DNA of 64,000 bases from Mycolicibacterium hassiacum DSM 44199 (GCF_900603025.1 NZ_LR026975.1:558001-622000), one strand, 5' to 3'; positions 45,933 to 56,432 are shown, counted from the first letter of the stretch. The notes: generated by a model from the letters alone, not told the origin. Numbers and translations are program-made.

Positions 45933-47144
45933 CTACGCCCCCAGCGCGACGATGCGGTCGCCACGCTGCTCCACGATGAGCTCACCGGCGACCGCGGGCA
46001 CCACCGGGCCCGCGGTCGCGTCCCGCGGTACCGGGATGTGGCGCTCACCCGCGCCGCTTTCGGCGTCGAACACGTCGTATCCGCCGGTCACCGGGACCAG
46101 CAGCCGCCCGGCCATCGTCGCCCCGGGGCCGAGCGGTGCGTCCGCACCGGCGGGGGTGACCATGAACCGGTAGCGCAGGTCGTCGTCGAAGACCAGCACG
46201 TGGTCGCCGGTCCACCAGGTGATCAGATCGCCGGTGTAGGTGGCGGTGGACTGCGGCGCCGGTGGGCGGGGCAGCGGGACGCTGGCGGTCGTGGTGCCCT
46301 GCTCGTCGACGATGTGCACGGTCGGGCGGGGCGTCGGCACGTAGACGGCGGTGGTGGTGCCGGCCACCGCGATCACCTTCGCACCCGAATCCGCCCCGAT
46401 CCCGGGCTGCGGCACCACCCGCACATTGGGCGTGTCCTCCTCGTCCGAGGGCCGCAGCAGCGTCAACCGCAGATCGGGTTCGTCCGGGCAGTCCGCGAGC
46501 ACCGACACCGCCTCCGAACTGGCGGCCGCGGAGACGAACCGGCACAGCGGGGTGGCCGGCACGTCGGGTTTGAACGGCGCGTCGAGCGCACCGTAGCTGA
46601 GCATCCGCACCATGTCCGAGCGCCACAGCTCGAGCCGGTTCTCGCCGGCCGACAGCACCGCGGTGCCGTCCGAGGACAGCGTGACGTGTTTGTCGGCGTA
46701 GGAGGTGCGCGCCGGGCCCCGCCGGCCGGTGCGGGCGTCGATGGTGCTGACCTGGCCGCAGCCGCGCCGGTCCGGATACACCGCGACGGCGTACTGGTAC
46801 ACCCAGCTGACCCCGCAGAGCTCGCGGTCCCGGGCGTAGCTCCACGCCACCTCACCGGTGGCCGGGTCGCGGCCCTCGACCGTGCGGCCGTCGCCGGTGA
46901 CCACCGCACCACCGACCACCACCGGCGTGGTGGTCTTCGGGCTGGCGGCGCGCCACAGCTCGCGCAGCGACGCGGGCACGTCCTCGGCCGACGGCAGGGT
47001 GGCGAGAGGAGCGGCGGCGGGCCGGCTGACGGTGGCGCGGGCGTCGCTGGTCCACCAGATGAACACCCCCACGACGACCACGACGACGCCGATCGCGATG
47101 GCCGCCACCACGTCGGCACGGGTGCGGCGTTCGGGTCTGACCAT
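45933..47144 (-). CDS. Membrane-anchored beta-propeller-like protein (Rv3212-type)
   Basis: This 403-residue protein has one N-terminal membrane anchor (residues 12-31, VAAIAIGVVVVVVGVFIWWT), preceded by basic residues, and an exported domain with repeated PQQ-like blades (EGRDPATGEVAWSYARDREL, STIDARTGRRGPA). Cys residues in the exported part may form disulfides. The function is unknown. It is just downstream of rhlE on the same strand (11-base gap). Confidence 0.87.
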   Translation of the reverse strand: MVRPERRTRADVVAAIAIGVVVVVVGVFIWWTSDARATVSRPAAAPLATLPSAEDVPASLRELWRAASPKTTTPVVVGGAVVTGDGRTVEGRDPATGEVAWSYARDRELCGVSWVYQYAVAVYPDRRGCGQVSTIDARTGRRGPARTSYADKHVTLSSDGTAVLSAGENRLELWRSDMVRMLSYGALDAPFKPDVPATPLCRFVSAAASSEAVSVLADCPDEPDLRLTLLRPSDEEDTPNVRVVPQPGIGADSGAKVIAVAGTTTAVYVPTPRPTVHIVDEQGTTTASVPLPRPPAPQSTATYTGDLITWWTGDHVLVFDDDLRYRFMVTPAGADAPLGPGATMAGRLLVPVTGGYDVFDAESGAGERHIPVPRDATAGPVVPAVAGELIVEQRGDRIVALGA

Positions 47145-47155
47145 CGAGTGGCGGT

Positions 47156-48709
47156 TTAGCCGCCGGCGGCTGCTGCGGTGGCGGCACCGGCCTTCTCGGC
47201 CATGGCGCCGGACGCCGGGGTGCTCGAGCCGTTACCGCCGCCGGTGCTGTTCGCGGTGGGGGTGCCGGCCCCGGCGGTGGTGCGGCGGCGGCGCCGCCGG
47301 CGGCGCGGTGCGGAGCCGGGCTTTTCCTCGGCCGACTCCGGTGTCGGGGCCTGTTCGGCCGCCGGGGTCTCCGGATGGCTGCCGATCGGCTTGCCGCGCA
47401 GGGTGCGCCGACGGACCCGGGTACGGGTGCGGGTCGGCCGCTCTTCGGACCTGGCCGAAACGCGTTTGGCGTCCGGGCGGTGCGGCGGGCCGACCCGGCC
47501 CTTGGCGTCCTTGGGGATGTTGAGCTCTTCGTACAGGTGCGGGGACGTCGAGTAGGTCTCGGCGGGATCGGGGCAGCCCAGCCCGAGCGCCTTGTCGATC
47601 AGCGCCCACCGGGTCAGCTCGTCCCAGTCGACCAGCGTCACCGCGACCCCGGCCTTGCCCTTGCGGCCGGTGCGCCCGATGCGGTGCACGTAGGACTGCT
47701 CGTCCTCGGGGATCTGGTAGTTGATGACGTGGGTGACGTCCTCGATGTCGATGCCGCGGGCGGCGACGTCGGTGGCGACCAGCACGTCGATCTCGCCGGT
47801 GCGGAACGCCTGCAGCGCCTTCTCGCGGGCGCCCTGGCCGAGGTCGCCGTGCACCGCCGCGGCCTTGAAGCCGCGCTCGGCGAGTTCGTCGGCCACCTTC
47901 TGGGCGGTCCGCTTGGTGCGGGTGAAGATCATCGTCGCGCCGCGGCCCTCGGCCTGCAGGATCCGGCTGATCATCTCGACCTTGTCCAGGGCGTGGGCGC
48001 GGTAGACGTACTGCTCGGTGGTCGAGTGCACGGCCGACTGGTGCGGCGCCTCCGCCCGGATGTGGGTCGGCTTGTTCATGAAGGTCCGCGCCAGCGTGAT
48101 GATCGGATCCGGCATGGTCGCCGAGAACAGCATCGCCTGGCGGCGTTCGGGGATCAGCCGCAGGATCCGCTCGATGTCGGGCAGAAAGCCCAGGTCGAGC
48201 ATTTCGTCGGCCTCGTCGAGCACCAGCACCGACAGCCCGCCGAGTTGCAGGTGGCCCTGCTGCGCCAGGTCGAGCACCCGGCCCGGGGTGCCGACCCCGA
48301 CGTCGACGCCCTTCTGCAGCGCCTCGATCTGCGGCTCGTAGGGGCGGCCCCCGTAGATCGAGGTCACCGTGAACTTGCGGTCGCCGACGCGCAGGTAGCG
48401 GGCCGCCGCGGCGAGGTCGCCGGACACCTGCAGGCACAGTTCGCGGGTCGGCACCAGCACCAGAGCCCGGGGGATACCGGTCAGCGGTCGCTCGGTGTCG
48501 TCGGCGATGCGCTGCAGCAGCGGTACGCCGAAGGCCAGGGTCTTGCCCATGCCCGTGCGGGCCTGGCCGATCAGATCGTCGCCGGCGAGTGCCAGCGGCA
48601 TGGTCAGTTCTTGGATAGCAAACGGATGGACCTTGCCGTCTTCGGCCAGTGCGCGCACAATTTCGTCGCGCACGCCGAGTTCAGCAAAGGTCTTATTGAG
48701 ATGCGTCAT
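47156..48709 (-). CDS. rhlE: DEAD-box RNA helicase RhlE
   Basis: The 517-residue helicase has the Q motif (VHPFAIQELTMPLAL), Walker A ARTGMGKT, PTRELCLQ, GTPGRVLDL, the DEAD motif VLDEADEMLDLGFLPD, SAT, VATDVAARGIDI and HRIGRTGRKGKAG. The C-terminal 100 residues are basic and Pro/Arg-rich with an RRRRRRR run, likely for RNA binding. It probably acts in RNA unwinding or decay. ATG 48709 is the start. The 244 bases upstream separate it from the divergent ferritin-like gene. Confidence 0.95.
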   Translation of the reverse strand: MTHLNKTFAELGVRDEIVRALAEDGKVHPFAIQELTMPLALAGDDLIGQARTGMGKTLAFGVPLLQRIADDTERPLTGIPRALVLVPTRELCLQVSGDLAAAARYLRVGDRKFTVTSIYGGRPYEPQIEALQKGVDVGVGTPGRVLDLAQQGHLQLGGLSVLVLDEADEMLDLGFLPDIERILRLIPERRQAMLFSATMPDPIITLARTFMNKPTHIRAEAPHQSAVHSTTEQYVYRAHALDKVEMISRILQAEGRGATMIFTRTKRTAQKVADELAERGFKAAAVHGDLGQGAREKALQAFRTGEIDVLVATDVAARGIDIEDVTHVINYQIPEDEQSYVHRIGRTGRKGKAGVAVTLVDWDELTRWALIDKALGLGCPDPAETYSTSPHLYEELNIPKDAKGRVGPPHRPDAKRVSARSEERPTRTRTRVRRRTLRGKPIGSHPETPAAEQAPTPESAEEKPGSAPRRRRRRRRTTAGAGTPTANSTGGGNGSSTPASGAMAEKAGAATAAAAGG

Positions 48710-48953
48710 ACGCTTGAGACAAAGCCTTTCAGTTGTCGATCCTCATAGCGTCCACGCGCGCACGAGTTCGACGAAGCGATGCCAGGGGCCCTGCGCTGAG
48801 GTAAGGCGGGCCGACTCGGTGCACGCACATTTCTGCGGCAGCGGCCTGTCACAAAAACCACGAGTATGTGCTTCTCGCGTCACTGCCAATTACATGATAC
48901 CGGGTGAACCCTGCGAAACCGGTCGCGCGTCCGCGCGACGCTAAAGTTGGGCC

Positions 48954-49652
48954 ATGAATTCGACGCCGCCCGCTTCCGAGGAACTGACCGCTTCGGCGCC
49001 CGCCGGCGTATCTCCCGACCACCCCGGCGTGAACGAACTGTTCGCTTTGCTGGCCTACGGCGAGGTGGCGGCGTTCTACCGGCTGACCGAGGAGGCCCGG
49101 ATGGCGCCGAACCTCCGCGGTCGGATCAACATGGCGCTGATGGCCGCCGCCGAGATGCAGCACTACGAGATCCTGCGCGACGCGCTGGAGCGTCGCGGTG
49201 TCGACGTGGTGCCGGCGATGACCAAGTACGCCCCGGCCCTGGAGAACTACCACCGGCTCACCACGCCGAGCACCTGGCTGGAGGCCCTGGTCAAGACCTA
49301 CATCGGTGATGCGCTGGCCGCCGACTTCTACCTGGAGATCGCCTCGGCGCTGCCCGCCGAGGTGGCCGAGGTGGTGCGTGCGGTGCTGTCGGAAACCGAG
49401 CATTCGCAGTTCGTGGTGGCCGAGGTGCGTGAGGCCGTGGCGGCCAGCGACAAGCAGCGCTACCGGCTGGCGCTGTGGTCGCGGCGGTTGCTGGGGGAGG
49501 CCATCACGCAGGCCCAGTACGTGCTGGCCGATCACGACGAACTGGTGGATCTGGTGCTCAGCAGCGGGGAGGGGCTGACCCAGATGACCGAGTTCTTCGA
49601 CCGTCTGCAGCGCACGCACGCCACCCGTATGCAGGAACTGGGCCTGGCCTGA
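48954..49652 (+). CDS. Ferritin-like fold protein (Rv3210c-type)
   Basis: This 232-residue helical protein has LFALLAYGEVAAFYRLTEEA, AAEMQHYEILRDALERRG and SETEHSQFVVAEVREAV, with paired Glu and His residues in positions typical of a four-helix bundle di-metal site. The family is conserved in actinobacteria; the activity is unknown, and related proteins (MiaE-like) are hydroxylases. ATG 48954. Confidence 0.88.
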   Translation: MNSTPPASEELTASAPAGVSPDHPGVNELFALLAYGEVAAFYRLTEEARMAPNLRGRINMALMAAAEMQHYEILRDALERRGVDVVPAMTKYAPALENYHRLTTPSTWLEALVKTYIGDALAADFYLEIASALPAEVAEVVRAVLSETEHSQFVVAEVREAVAASDKQRYRLALWSRRLLGEAITQAQYVLADHDELVDLVLSSGEGLTQMTEFFDRLQRTHATRMQELGLA

Positions 49653-49679
49653 CGGCCAGACCCGGTTCCGGTCGTGCTG

Positions 49680-50585
49680 CTACTTCGTACAGGACGCGAA
49701 CATCGCGTTGGTGTTCTGCGCGACCAGCACGTTGCCCGACGCGTCGGTGATGCTGCAGTTGAGCTGACCCGAGACGCTGGTCGCGGTCACCGAGCTGAGC
49801 TCCACTCCCGGATCGAGCACGATGGTCTTCGTCCAGGGCAGGGCCACGTTGACGTCGGTCTGCAGGGCGCCGCGCTCGTCGCTGTAGACGACGGTGACCA
49901 TGTCGATCAGCGGCCGGTTGCCGGTCACCCGGTAGGTGACGGTCCGCGGAGACGGCGCCGGGGCCGGTGGGGCGGCCTCGGTGGCCTGCTCCGGCGGCGG
50001 GGCGGGTTGGCTGCTCGACGGAGCCTCCGGCGCCGCGGCGGTCGGGGTGACCGTGGTGACGGTCTCCGGTGGCAGCGACGGGACCAGCGCCCTCGGCGTC
50101 TCGACCGCGGCCGACGGCGCAGCGGCGGCCGGCTCGTCGGCCACGCTGGTGTCGTCGGTGGCCGTCACCGACCCGCTGTCGCTTCCGCCGAGGATGATGC
50201 CGGTGGTGCCCACCGCGACGAACAGGATCACCCCGGCGATGCCGGCCACCCACATCCAGCGGCGGTCGATGCTCGCTTCGTCGTATTCGGGGTCCGTCGG
50301 GTAGTCCTCGACGTCCGGATCGTCGTATCCGGCGCCGGCTTTCGCGTCGGCCGGGTATTCCCGCAGCCCCTCGTACTCCTGCAGGCCCTCGTACTCGGAC
50401 GGGCCGTAGGGATCGTCGGTGTGGCCGATTCGCTCCGCCGGGGTCAAGGAATACGACGAGTACCCCCCAGAATTCCCGGAATGTGATCCGGCATATGCCC
50501 GTGAATACGCCTCGTCGTACGACGGGGCATCAGACGGCGAATACGGTGCGTGATTCCGTGAGTACTCGGTATATGGCCTGTTCAT
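49680..50585 (-). CDS. MmpS-family membrane protein with long acidic N-terminus (Rv3209-type)
   Basis: The 301 residues divide into a cytosolic Tyr/Glu/Asp-rich region (1-107) with the near-repeat YEGLQEYEGLREY, one membrane segment (about 108-132, MWVAGIAGVILFVAVGTTGI), a Pro/Ala-rich linker and a C-terminal MmpS-like domain (VTYRVTGNRPLIDMVTVVYS, QLNCSITDASG) with two Cys. MmpS proteins assist MmpL transporters, but no mmpL is adjacent. It is longer than the M. tuberculosis Rv3209 I recall, mainly in the N-terminal and linker parts. Confidence 0.85.
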   Translation of the reverse strand: MNRPYTEYSRNHAPYSPSDAPSYDEAYSRAYAGSHSGNSGGYSSYSLTPAERIGHTDDPYGPSEYEGLQEYEGLREYPADAKAGAGYDDPDVEDYPTDPEYDEASIDRRWMWVAGIAGVILFVAVGTTGIILGGSDSGSVTATDDTSVADEPAAAAPSAAVETPRALVPSLPPETVTTVTPTAAAPEAPSSSQPAPPPEQATEAAPPAPAPSPRTVTYRVTGNRPLIDMVTVVYSDERGALQTDVNVALPWTKTIVLDPGVELSSVTATSVSGQLNCSITDASGNVLVAQNTNAMFASCTK

Positions 50586-50877
50586 AAAGGGTCCCGTGGG
50601 TTTTCTCAGCAGTACCGTGGCAGTACCGCGGCTGATGCTATCGATGCAGATGTGACCAATGAGGTTTGTGTGCCGCGTGTTCTATTACGGTCGGGACTCG
50701 GTTTGATCGCCGTTTCCTCTCGCCGTTGCCGGTCCCGCGGGCCGGCTCGTGACCGGCCGGGACGCGGGGTTCACTCACCGCGAAGTCACCGGCGGATCCG
50801 GTCGGCACGGCGTCCACTAGATTTGGCGGCAGGTTCCAGACCCGCACGGATGCGAACGAACGACGAAAGGTGTCAGC

Positions 50878-51126
50878 GTGGAGGTCAAGATCGGTATCAC
50901 GGACAGCCCGCGCGAGCTTGTCTTCAACAGCGCGCAGTCGCCTTCCGAGGTGGAGCAGCTGATCACCGACGCGCTGAACAAGGACGCCGGTGTGCTCAGC
51001 CTCACCGACGAGAAGGGCCGCCGCTTCATCGTGCAGACGTCGAAGATCGCCTATGTCGAGATCGGGGCCGCCGACGTGCGCCGGGTCGGTTTCGGCGTGA
51101 CGGTGCCGCCCGCCAAGACCGGCTAG
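50878..51126 (+). CDS. DUF3107 protein TB9.4 (Rv3208A-type)
   Basis: This 82-residue conserved actinobacterial protein, MEVKIGITDSPRELVFNSAQ through FIVQTSKIAYVEIG, has unknown function. GTG 50878 starts it. The 292 bases upstream hold no other gene. It is convergent with the TetR gene. Confidence 0.92.
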   Translation: MEVKIGITDSPRELVFNSAQSPSEVEQLITDALNKDAGVLSLTDEKGRRFIVQTSKIAYVEIGAADVRRVGFGVTVPPAKTG

Positions 51127-51169
51127 CCGCTCGGCGGCCGCACCGCCGCGGCCAGGGGCGTGGCGCGGG

Positions 51170-51949
<780 letters not shown>

Positions 51950-51961
51950 CTATGCCATCCT

Positions 51962-53002
51962 GTGACGGTGACCTTCGACCCTGAGCGTCGCGGGGGAGGC
52001 GGCGTGCCGGCACTGCGCAGCGAGCTGCGCGAGCCGCTGCGTGCCCTCCGCGACCCGGTCGCCGAGGCCACCGGCCGGGCCAGGTCCAACCGCGAGGAGC
52101 ACCGCCAGGCCCGCAAACAGTCCAAACTGGGCCGGTTCGTGCACACCTACGGCTGGCGCGCCTACGCGCTGCCGCTGCTGGTGATCTGGACCATCGTCGC
52201 GCTCTACATGACCTTTTACGGGTCGGCCGAGCAGCCGACCGCCGACGCGGAGGGGCCGGCCCAGGGGCCGCCGACCATCGGGGCGGCCGGCACCGCGATC
52301 ATCGGCGCCCCGCCCAAGGGACTGACCCAGTTCGACGCCAGCCTGCCCACCGGCGTGCTGCCCGCCGGCGGCCCGTTCACCCTGGCCGGGGAGAAGACCT
52401 GGCACATCGTGCCGGGGACGGCCCCGCAGGTCGGTCAGGGCACCGCCAAGGTCTTCACCTACACCGTCGAGGTGGAGAACGGCATCGACACCGCCTCGTT
52501 CGGCGGGGACGACGGGTTCGCCCGGATGGTCACCGAGACCCTGAACAACCCGAAGAGCTGGACGCACAACCCGCAGTTCGCGTTCGTGCGGGTGGACGGC
52601 AACTCGGGAGTGAGACCGGACTTCCGGGTCTCGCTGACCTCGCCGATGACCGTGCGCGACGGCTGCGGCTACGACATCCCGCTCGAGGCGTCCTGCTACA
52701 ACCCGCGCTACACCGACGGGGAGCCGCGGGTGTTCATCAACGTGGCCCGCTGGGTGCGCGGCGCGGTGCCGTTCCAGGGCGACGTCGGGTCCTACCGGCA
52801 GTACCTGATCAACCACGAGGTCGGCCACGCCATCGGCTACCAGCGCCACGAGCAGTGCCCCGAGGACGGCGGGCTCGCGCCGGTGATGATGCAGCAGACG
52901 TTCGCCACCAACAACGACGACGCCGCCCGATTCGACCCGGGCACCATCACCCCCGACGGCAAGAGCTGCCGGTTCAACCCCTGGCCGTACCCCATCGCCT
53001 GA
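51962..53002 (+). CDS. Membrane-anchored zinc metalloprotease-like protein (DUF3152, Rv3207c-type)
   Basis: The 346-residue protein has a basic cytosolic N-terminus, one membrane segment (about 67-86, ALPLLVIWTIVALYMTFYG) and an exported domain with HEVGHAIGYQRHEQC near residue 285, a full HExxHxxGxxxH zincin motif. Pairs of Cys (CGYDIPLEASC and CPEDGG...C) may be disulfides. The substrate is unknown. GTG 51962 lacks a strong ribosome site, so the start is tentative. Confidence 0.85.
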   Translation: MTVTFDPERRGGGGVPALRSELREPLRALRDPVAEATGRARSNREEHRQARKQSKLGRFVHTYGWRAYALPLLVIWTIVALYMTFYGSAEQPTADAEGPAQGPPTIGAAGTAIIGAPPKGLTQFDASLPTGVLPAGGPFTLAGEKTWHIVPGTAPQVGQGTAKVFTYTVEVENGIDTASFGGDDGFARMVTETLNNPKSWTHNPQFAFVRVDGNSGVRPDFRVSLTSPMTVRDGCGYDIPLEASCYNPRYTDGEPRVFINVARWVRGAVPFQGDVGSYRQYLINHEVGHAIGYQRHEQCPEDGGLAPVMMQQTFATNNDDAARFDPGTITPDGKSCRFNPWPYPIA

Positions 53003-53160
53003 CGCCCGCACCCGGCCCCTCACCTGCCGGGCCCGCGGGAAGGGTGGGGCGCTCGTTGCCGTTGAATCGGGTACCTGATGAGATGGTCGACAACGGCCAA
53101 CAGTCGTCGACCGGACCGTCGACGAGTATCGATAGAGAGCGTCGATAAGGAGAGATCTCG

Positions 53161-54339
53161 GTGTCGTCACCGTTGCCACCGCTGGTGGAGCCGGCGGCTG
53201 AGCTGACCCGCGAGGAGGTCGCGCGCTACAGCCGGCACCTCATCATCCCGGACGTCGGGGTGGAGGGGCAGAGACGGCTGAAGAACGCGCGCGTGCTGGT
53301 CATCGGGGCCGGTGGCCTGGGCTCGCCGGCGCTGATGTACCTGGCCGCCGCGGGCGTGGGCACCCTCGGCATCGTCGACTTCGACGTGGTCGACGAGTCG
53401 AACCTGCAGCGCCAGATCATCCACGGCCACTCCGATATCGGCCGGTCCAAGGCGCAGAGCGCGGCCGACACCATCCGCGAGCTCAACCCGCTGGTCAAGG
53501 TCAACCTGCACGAGTTCCGGCTGGAGCCCGACAACGCCGTCGAGCTGTTCGGCCAGTACGACCTGATCCTCGACGGGACCGACAACTTCGCCACCCGCTA
53601 CCTGGTCAACGACGCGGCGGTGCTGGCCGGCAAGCCGTACGTGTGGGGTTCGATCTTCCGCTTCGAGGGCCAGGCGTCGGTGTTCTGGGAGGACGCCCCC
53701 AACGGGCTGGGCATCAACTACCGCGACCTGTACCCCGAACCGCCGCCGCCGGGGATGGTCCCGTCGTGCGCCGAGGGCGGGGTGCTGGGCATCCTGTGCG
53801 CGTCGATCGCGTCGATCATGGGCACCGAGGCCATCAAGCTGATCTGCGGCATCGGCGAACCGCTGCTGGGCCGGCTGATGATCTACGACGCGCTGGACAT
53901 GACCTACCGGACCATCAAGATCCGCAAGGACCCGTCGACGCCGAAGATCACCGAGCTGATCGACTACGAGGACTTCTGCGGGGTGGTGTCCGACGAGGCG
54001 GCCCACGCGGCCGCGGACTCCACCATCACGCCGCTGGAGCTGCGGGAACTGCTGGATTCGGGCAAGCCGCTGGCGCTGATCGACGTGCGCGAGCCCGTCG
54101 AATGGCAGATCAACCGGATCGAGGGTGCCGAACTGATCCCCAAGTCGCAGTTCGAATCCGGTGAGGCGCTGGCGAAGCTGCCGACCGACCGCACGCCGGT
54201 GTTCTACTGCAAGACCGGGGTGCGCTCGGCGGAGGTGCTGGCGATCGCCAAGAAGGCCGGCTTCTCCGACGCCATGCACCTGCAGGGCGGGATCGTGGCC
54301 TGGGCTCAGCAACTCGAGCCCGACATGGTCATGTACTAA
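53161..54339 (+). CDS. moeZ: Adenylyltransferase/sulfurtransferase MoeZ (MoeB1)
   Basis: It activates sulfur-carrier proteins (molybdopterin synthase, CysO type) by adenylation and thiolation. Residues 1-270 form the ThiF/MoeB domain with VIGAGGLGSPALMYLAAAGV and DGTDNFATRYLVND. Residues 290-392 form a rhodanese domain with the active Cys350 in FYCKTGVRSAE. GTG 53161 follows an AAGGAGAG ribosome site. It stands in the same orientation as the following kinase-like gene. Confidence 0.95.
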   Translation: MSSPLPPLVEPAAELTREEVARYSRHLIIPDVGVEGQRRLKNARVLVIGAGGLGSPALMYLAAAGVGTLGIVDFDVVDESNLQRQIIHGHSDIGRSKAQSAADTIRELNPLVKVNLHEFRLEPDNAVELFGQYDLILDGTDNFATRYLVNDAAVLAGKPYVWGSIFRFEGQASVFWEDAPNGLGINYRDLYPEPPPPGMVPSCAEGGVLGILCASIASIMGTEAIKLICGIGEPLLGRLMIYDALDMTYRTIKIRKDPSTPKITELIDYEDFCGVVSDEAAHAAADSTITPLELRELLDSGKPLALIDVREPVEWQINRIEGAELIPKSQFESGEALAKLPTDRTPVFYCKTGVRSAEVLAIAKKAGFSDAMHLQGGIVAWAQQLEPDMVMY

Positions 54340-54375
54340 CCGCTGGTTTGCCGGACGGCGTCCTACGCTGAGGTA

Positions 54376-55230
54376 ATGACTGTCGATCGGCCGCCGGATC
54401 ATGTGCTGGCAGCGTTCGGGCTGGCCGGCGCCGAGCCGGTGCCGCTGGGCTCCGGGTGGGAAGGCGGTTGGCGCTGCGGCGAAGTGGTGGTGTCGCTGGT
54501 CGCCGATCACGCCCGCGCCGCCTGGTCGGCGAAGGTGCGCGAGACGCTGGTGGTCGACGGGGTGCGGCTGGCCCGGCCGGTGCGCTCCACCGACGGCCGC
54601 TACGTCGTGGCCGGTTGGCGCGCCGACACCTATGTCGCCGGAACGCCCGAACCCCGCCACGACGAGGTGGTTTCGGCCGGGGTGCGGCTGCACGAGGCGA
54701 CGGCCCGGCTGGAGCGTCCGCGGTTTCTGACCCAGCCGCCGGTGCCGCCGTGGTCGGAGGTCGACGTGTTCATGGCCGCCGACCGGGCGGCGTGGGAGGA
54801 ACGGCCGTTGCACTCGCTGCCGCCCGGCGCGCGGGTGTCGCCCGGCTCGTCCGACGGCGAACGCTCGATCGAGTTGATCAACCAGTTGGCGACGCTGCGC
54901 AGACCCACCCGCAGCCCCAGCCAGTTGGTACACGGAGACCTTTACGGCACAGTGCTTTTCGCGGGTGCAGCCGCGCCGGGCATCACCGACATCACGCCGT
55001 ACTGGCGGCCCGCGTCGTGGGCGGCCGCGGTGGCGGTGGTCGATGCGCTGTCGTGGGGCGATGCCGACGACGGGCTGATCGAACGCTGGAGTTCGCTGCC
55101 CGAGTGGCCGCAGATGTTGTTGCGCGCTTTGATATTCCGGCTCGCCGTGCATGCGCTGCATCCGCGCTCGACCGCGGCGGCGTTCCCGGGCCTGGCGCGC
55201 ACCGCCGCGTTGGTACGGCTGGCGCTGTGA
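54376..55230 (+). CDS. Aminoglycoside phosphotransferase-like protein (TIGR02569 family, Rv3205c-type)
   Basis: This 284-residue protein shows a diverged kinase fold with LVHGDLYGTVLF (the HGD segment of the catalytic loop) and GITDITPYWRPASWAAAVAV in place of the DFG-like D. An actinobacteria-restricted family; the substrate and activity are unknown. ATG 54376 is 36 bases after moeZ. A strong hairpin follows. Confidence 0.86.
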   Translation: MTVDRPPDHVLAAFGLAGAEPVPLGSGWEGGWRCGEVVVSLVADHARAAWSAKVRETLVVDGVRLARPVRSTDGRYVVAGWRADTYVAGTPEPRHDEVVSAGVRLHEATARLERPRFLTQPPVPPWSEVDVFMAADRAAWEERPLHSLPPGARVSPGSSDGERSIELINQLATLRRPTRSPSQLVHGDLYGTVLFAGAAAPGITDITPYWRPASWAAAVAVVDALSWGDADDGLIERWSSLPEWPQMLLRALIFRLAVHALHPRSTAAAFPGLARTAALVRLAL

Positions 55231-55254
55231 CCCCCGTGGCAACGGAATAGCATT

Positions 55255-55287
55255 CCTGGTCGTGATCGCGCCGCGATCACGACCAGG
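55255..55287. terminator. Bidirectional hairpin between convergent genes
   Basis: CCTGGTCGTGATCGCG (55255-55270) and its exact complement (55272-55287) are separated by one base, giving a stem of about 14 bp once a loop is allowed. No U tract is seen. It lies between the kinase-like gene and the alkyltransferase-like gene. Confidence 0.85.
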
Positions 55288-55350
55288 GCTTCACACTCGC
55301 TGCGGGGTGTCGCGCGGCGGCCATCGGCGAGACGCGGTCCGGCCCGCCGA

Positions 55351-55647
55351 TCAGAACCGGTGGCGCACCTCGTCCAGCCGTATCCGCCCGTCCTCGGCCA
55401 GCACACCCTCGGCGCGCAGTAGCTCGAGCTGGCGGGTGGTCAGGTGCGGCGCCGGCCGGCCGGACGCTCGAATCACCCGGTGCCACGGCAGATCCGCCGA
55501 ATCGGTACGCATGATCCAGCCCACGATGCGCGGGCTGGACAGTCCCGCGGCCTCGGCGACGTCACCGTAGGTCGCCACCCGTCCGGGCGGGATCGACGCG
55601 ACCAGCGCGCGGACGGTTTCGACCTGCTCCTCGGTGACCGCGCCCAC
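55351..55647 (-). CDS. Alkyltransferase-like protein (ATL, Rv3204-type)
   Basis: This 98-residue MGMT-domain protein has the fold segments IPPGRVATYGDVAEAAGL and RIVGWIMRT but has Trp55 (LPWHRVIRASG) where O6-methylguanine methyltransferases have the acceptor Cys (PCHRV). It would therefore bind O6-alkylguanine and mark it for nucleotide excision repair. GTG 55647 lies 2 bases after the lipV stop, so the genes are probably co-transcribed. Confidence 0.92.
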   Translation of the reverse strand: MGAVTEEQVETVRALVASIPPGRVATYGDVAEAAGLSSPRIVGWIMRTDSADLPWHRVIRASGRPAPHLTTRQLELLRAEGVLAEDGRIRLDEVRHRF

Positions 55648-55649
55648 CG

Positions 55650-56432
55650 CTATCGCCTCCGCAGCGCGTCCCGGATCAGCTCGGCGGTCTCGGCCGGCCG
55701 CGCCTGCGCGACCATGTGCTTGCAGTCCATGTCGACCAGCGTGAACTCGGTCGCCGCCGTCAAGCTGGTCAGCAGCTCCTCGGTGATGTAGGGCGGGTCG
55801 GTGCGGGTGGCGCGCACCAGCGTGACCGGAATCCGCCTGGCGGGCAACACCGGTGGGCGTGCCAGCTCGCTCCAGTACGACATGATCGCCGGCACGCAGA
55901 TCCGCCAGCCGACCCGGCCGGAGGGCAGTTCGATCAGGTGCTCGTCGAGTTCGCGGTCCAGCTCCGCCGGATCGACGTCGCTCCACGACCCGTCGGCCTT
56001 CTCCGCGCGCGCCTCGGCGGCATCGGTGTAATCCGGTGAGGCCAGCATCTGCTCGGCGATCTCGCGCATCCAGTTGCCGTCGAGCCCCACCGCCGGATCG
56101 AGCAGCACCAGTGCGGCCACCGCCTCCGGCCGTGCCGCCGACAGCGCCAGCGACACCGCGCCGCCGAACGAGTGTCCGACCACCACCACCGGCCGGTCCG
56201 CCTCGCGGTCCAGGAAGTCGGCCAGCGCCGCGACGTTGGCGTCGATGGTCCACGGCGCCGCCCAGGAGGATCGGCCGTGTCCCAACAGGTCCGGCGCGGC
56301 GACCGCCACGTCGGGGAGGTACCGGCCGGCCAGGGTCTTCCAGCGCTCGCCGTGTCCGGTTAAGCCGTGTACGGCCAACACCTCGGTGGGCCGGTCCGGG
56401 CCGTAGCGGTATACCTGCAGAACATCGGTCAC
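55650..56432 (-). CDS. lipV: Alpha/beta hydrolase LipV
   Basis: This 260-residue lipase/esterase has the oxyanion segment AVHGLTGHGERW, nucleophile Ser88 in VGHSFGGAV and a His in MDCKHMVAQARP near residue 237 as the likely catalytic His. The M. tuberculosis homologue has been studied as a lipase active at acid pH. ATG 56432 lies 64 bases from the divergent adnA start. Confidence 0.92.
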   Translation of the reverse strand: MTDVLQVYRYGPDRPTEVLAVHGLTGHGERWKTLAGRYLPDVAVAAPDLLGHGRSSWAAPWTIDANVAALADFLDREADRPVVVVGHSFGGAVSLALSAARPEAVAALVLLDPAVGLDGNWMREIAEQMLASPDYTDAAEARAEKADGSWSDVDPAELDRELDEHLIELPSGRVGWRICVPAIMSYWSELARPPVLPARRIPVTLVRATRTDPPYITEELLTSLTAATEFTLVDMDCKHMVAQARPAETAELIRDALRRR

